A stretch of 34,721 bases of DNA from Streptomyces sp. E2N166 (GTDB lineage: Bacteria > Actinomycetota > Actinomycetes > Streptomycetales > Streptomycetaceae), in NCBI RefSeq assembly GCF_003671715.1, contig NZ_RAIF01000032.1:91034-125754 (forward strand), read 5' to 3'. The notes beneath the pieces are model-generated. The model had not been told where the DNA came from and ran no database searches. It was given only the letters and a program-made list of their open reading frames with translations. Position 1 is the stretch's first letter, and each line of letters starts with the position of its first letter. The position numbers and the translations under genes are program-made. Positions 8,132 through 15,340 of the stretch are shown here, in pieces.

Positions 8132-8746
8132 GTGCGATGGGAAGAAGAGTCGGGGATCTTCCCGTTCTGTCCATCCTTGGGCATGCAGCCAAGCAATGAT
8201 CGCCTCAGCGGTGCGTGGGGTGGTCCCGAAAGCGCGGTCGACCACCGCGACGCCCCGGTCGGCGCCTCAGCCGACGCGTCTCCGAGTCCGGGATACGACG
8301 ACCCGTGGTACGACGCCCTCGCCTCCGGCTGGGGTGAGTCGGCCGGTACGGGGGTACCGGAGCCCGCGCCGCCCTCGATGCGCCGGGAACCTGCGGGAGG
8401 GTCGCCCCGGGGCGCGGCCGACGTGTACCTGGAGGTCCAGCGCAGTGCGGCCTTCCAGGAGGTCCGCAGCCGGTACCGGAGGTTCGTGGTGCCGGCGGTG
8501 GCCGCCTTCTTCGTCTGGTACGTCGCCTATGTGGTGGCCGCCACGACGGCGCCCACGCTGATGGCCCGGCCGGTGGCCGGGGCGGTGAACGTGGCGATGG
8601 TCGCCGGGCTCGGGCAGTTCCTCACCACGTTCCTTCTCACCTGGGCGTACGCCCGGCACGCCCGGCTGCGCAGGGACCGGGCCGCGCTCGAACTGCGCTG
8701 GGAGACCCAGGAACTGACGCGCGGAGTGCGAGGCGGTGGGTCGTGA
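8132..8746 (+). CDS. DUF485 membrane protein, partner of the downstream symporter
   Basis: This 204-residue protein has a disordered, acidic and proline-rich N-terminal third. A conserved DUF485 core follows: the amphipathic VQRSAAFQEVRSRYRRF, a TM helix (FVVPAVAAFFVWYVAYVVA), a short loop and a second TM helix (VAMVAGLGQFLTTFLLTWAYA), then a basic cytoplasmic tail. In many bacteria a DUF485 gene (yjcH in E. coli) precedes the acetate symporter actP, and the same arrangement is seen here. The stop codon overlaps the symporter GTG by 4 bases, which indicates translational coupling. The start is uncertain: the GTG at 8132 has GGGGTGA just upstream, while ATG 8183 has no visible ribosome site. 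The biochemical role of DUF485 is not established. Confidence 0.82.
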   Translation: MRWEEESGIFPFCPSLGMQPSNDRLSGAWGGPESAVDHRDAPVGASADASPSPGYDDPWYDALASGWGESAGTGVPEPAPPSMRREPAGGSPRGAADVYLEVQRSAAFQEVRSRYRRFVVPAVAAFFVWYVAYVVAATTAPTLMARPVAGAVNVAMVAGLGQFLTTFLLTWAYARHARLRRDRAALELRWETQELTRGVRGGGS

Positions 8747-10335
8747 CGGGCGATCACCAGACGCTGGCGCTGCTGCTGTTCAGCACATTCGTCGCCGTCA
8801 CCCTGGCGATCACCACATGGGTGAGCCGCAAGAGGCAGGGCTCGGCGGAGGAGTTCTACGCGGGCGGCCGTCTGTTCTCCCCGATGGAGAATGGTTTCGC
8901 CATCGCCGGCGACTACATGTCGGCCGCTTCCTTCCTCGGCATCTCCGGGCTCATCGCGCTCTACGGCTACGACGGCATGCTGTACTCGGTGGGCTTTCTG
9001 GTCGCCTGGCTCGTCGTGCTGTTCCTCGTCGCCGAACTGGTGCGCAACTGCGGGCGCTTCACCCTCGCCGACGTCGTGGCGGCACGGATGCGGGAGCGAC
9101 CGGTACGGATCGCGGCGGGAACCTCCTCGGTCACCGTGTCCGTGATGTACCTGGTGGCGCAGATGGTGGGCGCGGGCAGTCTGGTCGCGCTGCTGCTCGG
9201 CGGGACGACCGAGGCAGCGCGGACCTGGACGGTCATCGGCGTCGGCGCCCTCATGGTGATCTACGTGTCGCTGGGAGGGATGCGGGCCACCACCTGGATC
9301 CAGATCGTGAAGGCCGTGCTGCTGCTCGGCGGCACCGTGACGCTGACCGCGCTCGTCCTGGTGCGCTTCCACGGCGACTTCGACCGGCTGCTGCGCACGG
9401 CGGCCGAACGCAGCGGTCACGGCGAGGCGTTCCTGGCGCCCGGGCTGGCGTACGGCGGGGACTGGACCTCGCGCTTCGACTTCATCAGTTTGGGGCTCGC
9501 TCTGGTGCTGGGCACGGCCGGGCTGCCGCACATCCTGTCCCGCTTCTACACCGTGCCCACCGCCCGGGCGGCAAGGCGGTCGGTCGTCTGGTCGATCGGC
9601 CTCATCGGCGGCTTCTACCTGATGACGATCGTGCTCGGCTTCGGCGCCGCCGCCCTGGTCGGACCCGGTGCCGTACGAGCGTCGAACGCCGCCGGGAACA
9701 CGGCGGTCCCGTTGCTCGCCCTCGACCTTGGCGGCGGCGCGGGGTCCACCGGGGGAACGGTTCTGTTCGCGGTGGTCGCCGCCGTCGCGTTCGCCACCAT
9801 CCTCGCCGTGGTCGCCGGTATCACCCTGGCCTCCTCGGCGTCCGTGGCCCACGACCTGTACGCGTCCCTGCGGCGCCGCGACGCGAAGCCGCGCAGTGAG
9901 GTCGCCGTGGCGCGTATCGCCGCCGTCGGTATCGGCGCCGTGGCTATCGCTCTCGGCCTGCTGGCCCGCGACCTCAACGTCGCGTTCCTGGTGGGCCTCG
10001 CCTTCGCCGTCGCCGCGTCCGCCAATCTGCCGGTGCTGCTCTACTCGCTGTTCTGGCGCGGTTTCACCACACGCGGTGCCGTCTGGGCCGTGTACGGCGG
10101 CCTCGTCCCCTCCGTGGTGCTCGTGCTGCTGTCGCCGGTGGTGTCGGGCAGCCCGCAGGCGCTGTTCCCGGGCGTCGACTTCCAGTACTTCCCCCTGCAG
10201 AACCCCGGCCTGGTGTCGATCCCGCTGGGCTTCGTCGCGGGCTGGCTCGGCACGGTCACCTCGCGGGAGGTCCCGGACGAGGCCAAGCACGCCGAGACGG
10301 AGGTGCGGTCGCTGACCGGGGCGGGGGCCGTGTAG
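8743..10335 (+). CDS. Sodium:solute symporter, ActP-like (acetate/monocarboxylate)
   Basis: This 530-residue polytopic protein belongs to the solute:sodium symporter (SSS) family, with about 13 hydrophobic segments. Family signatures include AEEFYAGGRLFSPMENGFAIAGDYMSAASFLGISG near the N-terminus, VSLGGMRATTWIQIVKA in mid-protein, and GTAGLPHILSRFYTVPTARAARRS, the segment typical of cation/acetate symporters. The upstream DUF485 partner and the overlapping GTGA coupling strengthen the ActP comparison. Acetate or a related short carboxylate is the likely substrate, but the sequence alone does not decide it. It converges on a two-component system of the CitA/DcuS type 30 bases away, which may sense the carried substrate. 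No strong terminator is seen in the 30-base gap. Confidence 0.9.
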   Translation: MTGDHQTLALLLFSTFVAVTLAITTWVSRKRQGSAEEFYAGGRLFSPMENGFAIAGDYMSAASFLGISGLIALYGYDGMLYSVGFLVAWLVVLFLVAELVRNCGRFTLADVVAARMRERPVRIAAGTSSVTVSVMYLVAQMVGAGSLVALLLGGTTEAARTWTVIGVGALMVIYVSLGGMRATTWIQIVKAVLLLGGTVTLTALVLVRFHGDFDRLLRTAAERSGHGEAFLAPGLAYGGDWTSRFDFISLGLALVLGTAGLPHILSRFYTVPTARAARRSVVWSIGLIGGFYLMTIVLGFGAAALVGPGAVRASNAAGNTAVPLLALDLGGGAGSTGGTVLFAVVAAVAFATILAVVAGITLASSASVAHDLYASLRRRDAKPRSEVAVARIAAVGIGAVAIALGLLARDLNVAFLVGLAFAVAASANLPVLLYSLFWRGFTTRGAVWAVYGGLVPSVVLVLLSPVVSGSPQALFPGVDFQYFPLQNPGLVSIPLGFVAGWLGTVTSREVPDEAKHAETEVRSLTGAGAV

Positions 10336-10365
10336 GAGGCGGCGGCGCGGTCGGCCCGACGCCGC

Positions 10366-11046
10366 TCAGGGGCGGGTCGCCCACTCGTAGCGGTGCTCCG
10401 GACGGCCGGCGTCGCCGTACTTGAGGGTCAGCCTGGCCCGTCCCGTGCGTTCCAGGAGCTTGAGATAGCGCTGAGCGGTCTGGCGGCTCACCCCGGTCCG
10501 TTCGGCGATCTCCTGGGCAGAGAGCGCGCCGTCGGCCTTCATCAGGCACTGGCGCACGAGCTCGGCGGTGGTGGGGGAGTGCCCCTTGGGCAGCCCCGGT
10601 TCCGACGGTGCCGACAGGGCGCCGAAGATGCGGTCGACCTCGGCCTGCTCCGCCTCGCCACCGCCGTCGAGAGTGCGCCGCAGCTCCGCGTACGCCTCCA
10701 ACTTGGCGCGCAGCCCCGCGAACGCGAACGGCTTGACCAGGTACTGCAGGGCCCCCTGGCGCATCGCCGCCTGGACGGTCGACACATCCCGCGCCGCCGT
10801 CACCATGATCACGTCGGTCTGATTGCCGCGCCGCCGCATCTCCTGGACGACCTCCAGGCCGGTCCGGTCGGGCAGGTAGTGGTCCAGCAGGATCAGGTCC
10901 AGGCGGGGCAGCGCCTCCACCCTGCGCAGCGCCTCCAGCGCGTTGTGCGCCTCGCCGGCGACGTGGAAGCCCGGGACCTTCTCGACGTAGGCGGCGTTGA
11001 CCCGCGCGACCCGCGTGTCGTCGTCCACCACCAGGACCTCGATCAT
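10366..11046 (-). CDS. Response regulator, CitB/DcuR family
   Basis: The 226-residue protein has an N-terminal receiver domain with the acidic pocket VVDDD (residues 6-10), phospho-acceptor Asp55 in LILLDHYLPD, Thr83 in MVTAARD and Lys105 in YLVKPF. After a linker, a C-terminal helix-turn-helix at about residues 172-200 (LSAQEIAERTGVSRQTAQRYLKLLE) resembles the CitB/DpiA output domain. Its start codon overlaps the kinase stop codon in an ATGA, so the two are translated together. It probably activates a transport operon for a carboxylate, and the convergent symporter pair is the obvious candidate. No binding site was identified. Confidence 0.92.
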   Translation of the reverse strand: MIEVLVVDDDTRVARVNAAYVEKVPGFHVAGEAHNALEALRRVEALPRLDLILLDHYLPDRTGLEVVQEMRRRGNQTDVIMVTAARDVSTVQAAMRQGALQYLVKPFAFAGLRAKLEAYAELRRTLDGGGEAEQAEVDRIFGALSAPSEPGLPKGHSPTTAELVRQCLMKADGALSAQEIAERTGVSRQTAQRYLKLLERTGRARLTLKYGDAGRPEHRYEWATRP

Positions 11047-12740
11047 CGGGACTCCTCCTCGGCAGCGGTGTTCACGGGGGCGGTGAGGGTGGGGGCAGGG
11101 GTGGTAAGGGCGGGGTCCGGGTCCGGTTCGGTCAGTGCATCGGGCAGGACGACGACGAACTCCGCGCCCCCGCCGTGCGCCTCACGGACGGCGGCGCTGC
11201 CGCCCTGCCGCTCGGCCAGCCTGCGTACCAGCGACAGCCCGATGCCGCGCTGGCGGTGAGCCGGCGGCTCCTTGGTCGACCAGCCCGCCGTGAACACCAG
11301 CTCACGGTGTTCCTCGGGAATCCCGGGCCCCGTGTCACGCACTCGGAGCGTGGCGGCACGTCCCCGCGCGCGCAATTCGACCTCTACGCGCGCGTGCGGC
11401 TCCCCCGCGACGGCGTCGAGTGCGTTGTCGACCAGGTTGCCGACGACCGTGACGAGCCCTCCTGGGTCGACCAGACGGTCGGGCAGTCGCGTCCGGTCGG
11501 ACACCCACAGCACGACTCCGCGTTCGGCCGCGACGGTCGCCTTGCCGACCAGCAGGGCGGCGAGGAGGGGGTCCTGGATCCGCTCGGTGATCTGCTCCGC
11601 GGTGACCCGGTGGTCGCCGACCACCTCGCCGACGAACTCCACGGCGTCGTCGTACATCTCCAGTTCGAGCAGCCCCAGCAGGGTGTGCATGCGGTTGGCG
11701 TGCTCGTGGTCCTGCGCGCGCAGGGCGTCGATCAGGCCGCGCGTCGAGTCGAGCTCCCGGCCGAGCTGCTCCAGCTCGGTTCGGTCGCGCAGGGTGGCGA
11801 CGGCGCCGCCGTCGTCGGTGGGCATCCGGTTGGCGACCAGGACCCGCTGGCCGCGTACGGTCAGCAGGTCGGTGCCGGTCACCCGGCCGGCCAGGACGTC
11901 GGCCGTACGCCCCGCGCCGAGCGCCTCGTCGGGGGAGCAGCCGACGGCCTCGCCACCGATGCCCAGCAGGCGTTGCGCCTCGTCGTTGACCAGTCGCACC
12001 CTGCCGCCGCGATCCAGGGCGACGACACCCTCCCGGATGCCGTGCAGCATGGCCTCGCGCTCCGCCAGCAGCCCCGCGATGTCCGAGAAGGCCAGGTCAC
12101 GGGTCTGCCGCTGGACCCGGCGCGAGATGAGCCAGGCTGCCAGCGCGCCCACGGCCAGCGCGCCGCCGGCGTACGCGAACAGCCCCGGGATGGCGTGGAT
12201 CAGCCGGGCCCGGACGCTGTCGTACGCGATGCCGACCGAGACCGCGCCGACGATGTCGCCGTCGCCGTCACGCAGCGGCACCTTGCCGCGCGCGGACCGT
12301 CCCAGGGTGCCGTCGTCGATCTCCATGATCTCGCGGCCCGCCAGGGCCTGTCCGGGGTCGGTGGAGACGACGTCGCCGATCCGGTCCGGATCGGTGTGCG
12401 ACCATCGCACGCCCCGCCGGTCCATCACGACGACGTACTCCGCTCTGGTGGCCTTCCGGATCCGCTCCGTTTCCCGCTGCACCGGGCCGTCCGGCGCCGG
12501 ACGGGTGGTCCGCAGGTCCCGTACGACCTGGGGCTGCTGCGCTGTGGTCTGCGCGATCGCGAGCGCTCGGCGCATCGCCTGGTCGTCCAGCTGGTCACCG
12601 AGCGGCGCCAGGAACAGCCCGGTCGCGAGTACGGCGACTCCCGCGGCGATCGCCAGCTGCATCAGCAGCACCTGCGAGAACACCCGCCGCGGCAGGCCGA
12701 GGCGCAGGCGGCGTACGGGGGGAGTGGGGCTCATACCCAT
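11043..12740 (-). CDS. Sensor histidine kinase, CitA/DcuS family
   Basis: The ~565-residue membrane kinase has a first TM helix at about residues 21-45. An extracytoplasmic PAS/CACHE-like ligand domain contains YVVVMDRRGVRWSHTDP, typical of citrate/C4-dicarboxylate sensors. A second TM helix (AGGALAVGALAAWLI) and a cytoplasmic PAS domain follow. The dimerisation segment has the phospho-acceptor His in RAQDHEHANRMHTLLGLLEL (around residue 345). The HATPase domain has NLVDNALDAV (N box), DTGPGIPEE (G1) and RGIGLSLVRRL (G2). The start is set at ATG 12740; ATG 12734 is equally possible, and neither has a strong ribosome site. It overlaps its response regulator by 4 bases. The ligand is unknown. 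Confidence 0.9.
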   Translation of the reverse strand: MGMSPTPPVRRLRLGLPRRVFSQVLLMQLAIAAGVAVLATGLFLAPLGDQLDDQAMRRALAIAQTTAQQPQVVRDLRTTRPAPDGPVQRETERIRKATRAEYVVVMDRRGVRWSHTDPDRIGDVVSTDPGQALAGREIMEIDDGTLGRSARGKVPLRDGDGDIVGAVSVGIAYDSVRARLIHAIPGLFAYAGGALAVGALAAWLISRRVQRQTRDLAFSDIAGLLAEREAMLHGIREGVVALDRGGRVRLVNDEAQRLLGIGGEAVGCSPDEALGAGRTADVLAGRVTGTDLLTVRGQRVLVANRMPTDDGGAVATLRDRTELEQLGRELDSTRGLIDALRAQDHEHANRMHTLLGLLELEMYDDAVEFVGEVVGDHRVTAEQITERIQDPLLAALLVGKATVAAERGVVLWVSDRTRLPDRLVDPGGLVTVVGNLVDNALDAVAGEPHARVEVELRARGRAATLRVRDTGPGIPEEHRELVFTAGWSTKEPPAHRQRGIGLSLVRRLAERQGGSAAVREAHGGGAEFVVVLPDALTEPDPDPALTTPAPTLTAPVNTAAEEESR

Positions 12741-12963
12741 GACGGTACGTGGGAGGTGGCGGCATGCCGTACGGGGTGTGGCGCGGATCTCCCGGGCGCT
12801 CGTAGCGAGCGACTCGGCCGGGCCTCCCGCGCGTGTGCCGTTCATCCAGGAGGCTCGCACTGCTCGCCCGGGCGCTTCCGCCGCTCTCCCGGCTCGCACG
12901 CCGTTTCCCGAGTCGTCGCCACCGCGGGGCCGGTCCCGCGCCCACCCCCGCGGGGCCGGAACG
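12741..12963. other. intergenic region upstream of the sensor kinase
   Basis: These 223 bases hold no credible gene. A small hairpin CGCTCG-TAG-CGAGCG lies at 12797-12811. On the minus strand the region must contain the end of the sucrase/ferredoxin-like transcript and probably the promoter of the two-component operon, but no clear promoter elements were found. Confidence 0.4.
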
Positions 12964-13914
12964 TCAGCTGGCGAGCGCTGCCGTCACCGACAGTTCGCGC
13001 ACCGCCGTGACCTCCATGCGCGCCGGCGAACCCAGCACCGAGGCCCCGCAGCTCTCCGGACGCGGGGGCGCCGACGCGCCCTGCGTGACGGTGACCCGCC
13101 AGTGCCGGCCGTCGGCGTGGGCCAGGGTCACCTCCCAGCGCGGTGCGGCACCGTCCGTCCGTACGACGTTCAGCGCCTGGGCCGCGTCCTCGTCCACGGC
13201 GGCGCGCACGGCCAGCTCGGCTGCCTGGCCGGGGCGCTCCCACGCGGAGCTCCCGCGGCAGCCCTCGACGACGATCCTCCCCCGCGCCGCACCGTGCAGG
13301 ATCTTCGTGACGGTGTGGGCCTGGACCCGGGCGTAGGCGTATCCGTGGGGCAGCACGAGCACCGCCGGCGAGAAGCGGTGGCCACCCAGATGGGTGACCT
13401 CCCACACGCCCTCGGCCCCGGACGCCGCGAGCTCGGCCGCCAACGGCCTGCCGAGGAGAGCGCAGCACCGGTCGCGCTTGCCGTTGGTGCAGACGAGAGC
13501 GAGTGGGGCGCCCGGGTGGGGGGCGCCTTCGAGGGCCGAGTCGAAGGCACGGCGATCGCCCCTGCCGAGGGCGGCGAAATCGAGGGCGAGCAGCCGACGG
13601 GGGTCGGTGAGCGTTGTGGTGTGCAGCCACACGTTTCCCGGGACCGTGTGGGCCGCGTACACCCGTCGCTCGGCGGGGGCGCTCCGGTCCGCGTCCGCGT
13701 GGCGCCCGGGCCTGCGGATGAGCGCGATGCGCACGCCCGTACCCTTCACCGCCGCCTCCAGGGCGCGCCCGAGGGCGGGGTCCAGGTGGCTCGAAGTGAG
13801 CGCCTTGGCGCCCCACGGGCCGGGTTGTTCGAGCAGCAACCAGGTCCTCGCGACGGGTGCGGTGCCCGAAACGGGCTCGTCGAGGTTCCGGGAGACGGTT
13901 GAGCACGTACTCAC
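12964..13914 (-). CDS. Sucrase/ferredoxin-like (thioredoxin-fold, probable Fe-S) protein
   Basis: This 316-residue protein matches the sucrase/ferredoxin-like family, whose fungal member Apd1 binds a [2Fe-2S] cluster in a thioredoxin-like fold. The family core is visible: CTNGKRDRCC (Cys142, 150, 151) followed by LGRPLAAEL, then THLGGHRFSPAVLVLPHG, where histidines 175 and 179 could act as cluster ligands as in Apd1. Further cysteines lie in EGCRGSS and ESCGAS. The start is GTG 13914, immediately downstream of an iron-box-like operator and with no ribosome site, which suggests a leaderless mRNA. It lies 54 bases downstream of a citrate-synthase-like gene on the same strand but appears to have its own promoter. 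The substrate is unknown; a reductive role in iron handling is inferred from the operator only. Confidence 0.85.
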   Translation of the reverse strand: MSTCSTVSRNLDEPVSGTAPVARTWLLLEQPGPWGAKALTSSHLDPALGRALEAAVKGTGVRIALIRRPGRHADADRSAPAERRVYAAHTVPGNVWLHTTTLTDPRRLLALDFAALGRGDRRAFDSALEGAPHPGAPLALVCTNGKRDRCCALLGRPLAAELAASGAEGVWEVTHLGGHRFSPAVLVLPHGYAYARVQAHTVTKILHGAARGRIVVEGCRGSSAWERPGQAAELAVRAAVDEDAAQALNVVRTDGAAPRWEVTLAHADGRHWRVTVTQGASAPPRPESCGASVLGSPARMEVTAVRELSVTAALAS

Positions 13915-13933
13915 AGAGGTGAGCCTAACCTGA
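13915..13933 (-). promoter_or_regulatory. iron box (DmdR/IdeR-type operator) overlapping a leaderless promoter
   Basis: On the minus strand these 19 bases read TCAGGTTAGGCTCACCTCT, matching 16 of 19 positions of the DtxR/IdeR-type box TTAGGTTAGGCTCACCTAA. The box ends at the base before the GTG start of the sucrase/ferredoxin-like gene. TAGGCT inside it sits at -13 to -8 relative to the GTG, as a -10 element should for a transcript beginning at the start codon. Iron-loaded DmdR bound here would block RNA polymerase, so the gene should be turned on by iron starvation. The -35 element is not clear. Confidence 0.75.
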
Positions 13934-13968
13934 CTTGTGCCGCGGTGGCTTCCAGCCGCGCCTGAACG

Positions 13969-15228
13969 CTACTCCGGCAGTGGCTGGGGCGGCCTCGGAC
14001 CCGAGTAGAGCCCACTCGGCCGCATACGCAGGGGGCGCTCCCCGTACTCCTCCAGCGCATGTGCGATCCAGCCCGCCGTCCGGGCCACGGCGAAGATCGT
14101 CTCGGCTGCGGTGGGGGGCATGCCGCAGGACGCGGTGAGCACCGCGAGCGCCAGGTCGACGTTGGCGTTCAGCGGGGTGTGGCGGGCCGCGGTGGCCTGG
14201 ATGTCACGGGCCGCCGCGAGCGCGGGCGCCGCCCGGGGGATCTCGTCCAGGAGCGCGAAGAGGGCACGCGCGCGTGGGTCCTCGCCGGGGTAGAGCCGGT
14301 GGCCGAGTCCCGGGATGCGGCGCCCGGCCCGCAGTTCCTCCGCCACCACCGGCGCCGCGCTGCCCTGGTCGAGCACCTCCAGCAGCAGCCGGTGGGCGAG
14401 GCCGCCGGCCGCGCCGTGCAACGGGCCCTCGATCACGCCGAGCCCGGCGGACACGGCGGCGTAGGCGTGCGCCCGGGCCGACGCGGCGACGCGCACGGCG
14501 AGCGTGGAGGCTGCCAGGTCGTGGTCGACGAGCAGGGAGAGCGCCGTGTCGAGGGCGTGCAGGGCCGCCTCGTCGGCGGGCCGGCCGCTGAGCCGCGCCC
14601 ACAGGCGGTGGGCGAGGGGGCCCTGATCGTGCCCGGTGTGCAGTACTGGCGGCAGCGCGGCGACGAGGGTGGGGATGAGGATGCGCGCGGTGCCCAGCAC
14701 GGCGTCCTCGGAGAGGTCGAAGCGGAGCGGGTCCGCGGTCGCCGCGGCGATGGCCGCGACGCGCAACCGGTCGGCGGGACCGGCGTGCTCGGACAGGGCG
14801 TCGACGGCCCGGCGGGCGACGGCCACGGAGTCCTCGGGCGCGGCGAAGGAGATGCCGGGGCGCAACCGTCCGGTCCAGAGCCACTCGGCCACCTCTTCGT
14901 AGCTGTGGCGCGCGGCGAGTTCCACCGCGTCGACGCCCCGGTAGTAGAACCGGTCGCTCTCGATGAGCGTGATGCGGGTGCGCACGGCCAACTCCTGGCC
15001 GGAGGCCGCGGGGGCGCCGCTGTCGCGCCGGTTGCGCCGGGCGAGCGCCCGCACCTCCTTCGCGTCGAACGTGCTGCCCCGGCCGCCCGGCGTGCGCCTG
15101 CTGCCGAGCTGGCCGCGGCTGACGTACGCGTAGACGGTCTCGGGTTTCACCCCGAGCAGTTCGGCCGCCTCCTTGGTGGTCAGGCGCCGTTCACCGGCGG
15201 CGGGGTGTTCGGGCTCTTGATCGCGCAT
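13969..15228 (-). CDS. Citrate synthase-like protein with N-terminal helix-turn-helix
   Basis: This 419-residue protein joins a MerR/excisionase-like HTH at about residues 15-65 (LTTKEAAELLGVKPETVYAYVSRGQLGSRR, then GSTFDAKEVRAL) to a citrate synthase domain. Catalytic positions are kept: His236 in VDHDLAAST, His271 in GPLHGAAGG, His310 in GLGHRLY and Asp358 in NVDLAL. The substrate-binding HxxNAST loop has Ala for Asn (DHDLAAST), and GGA is changed to GAAG, so activity may be altered. The start is ATG 15228, preceded by GGTGA 5 bases away; GTG 15237 is an alternative. It is divergent from a second citrate synthase gene. Inference: it could act as a DNA-binding sensor of oxaloacetate, citrate or acyl-CoA that controls the divergent gene, but a purely enzymatic role is not excluded. 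Confidence 0.88.
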   Translation of the reverse strand: MRDQEPEHPAAGERRLTTKEAAELLGVKPETVYAYVSRGQLGSRRTPGGRGSTFDAKEVRALARRNRRDSGAPAASGQELAVRTRITLIESDRFYYRGVDAVELAARHSYEEVAEWLWTGRLRPGISFAAPEDSVAVARRAVDALSEHAGPADRLRVAAIAAATADPLRFDLSEDAVLGTARILIPTLVAALPPVLHTGHDQGPLAHRLWARLSGRPADEAALHALDTALSLLVDHDLAASTLAVRVAASARAHAYAAVSAGLGVIEGPLHGAAGGLAHRLLLEVLDQGSAAPVVAEELRAGRRIPGLGHRLYPGEDPRARALFALLDEIPRAAPALAAARDIQATAARHTPLNANVDLALAVLTASCGMPPTAAETIFAVARTAGWIAHALEEYGERPLRMRPSGLYSGPRPPQPLPE

Positions 15229-15237
15229 GGGGGTCAC

Positions 15238-15340
15238 CGTATCGATCGTGACGGTCGCCTTGGTCCGTGCATTGATTCAATCAATATTGACAGAAGTTGA
15301 GTCAACTATAGACAGTACAACCAAGACCAGGGAGGTAACC
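15238..15340. promoter_or_regulatory. divergent promoter region with paired TTGA-N-TCAA palindromes
   Basis: This short AT-rich stretch separates the two citrate synthase genes. It has TTGATTCAA at 15272-15280 and TTGAGTCAA at 15297-15305 (extendable to GTTGAGTCAAC), both of form TTGA-N-TCAA with centres 25 bp apart. A TCAATATTGA palindrome lies between them (15281-15290). A TTGACA (15287-15292) and TATAGA (15307-15312) are spaced only 14 bases, a poor promoter unless helped. The symmetry points to a dimeric regulator binding between the two genes. Confidence 0.65.

Noticed and set aside
7931..8245. Minus-strand frame downstream of parE
   Set aside because: It overlaps the parE 3' end, its terminator hairpin and the start of the DUF485 gene, and shows no family features.
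11272..13902. Very long open frame on the plus strand across the sensor kinase and sucrase/ferredoxin-like genes
   Set aside because: It is antisense to two well-supported genes, its composition is serine/arginine/proline-rich, and no domain or ribosome site is seen. It is a by-product of high GC.
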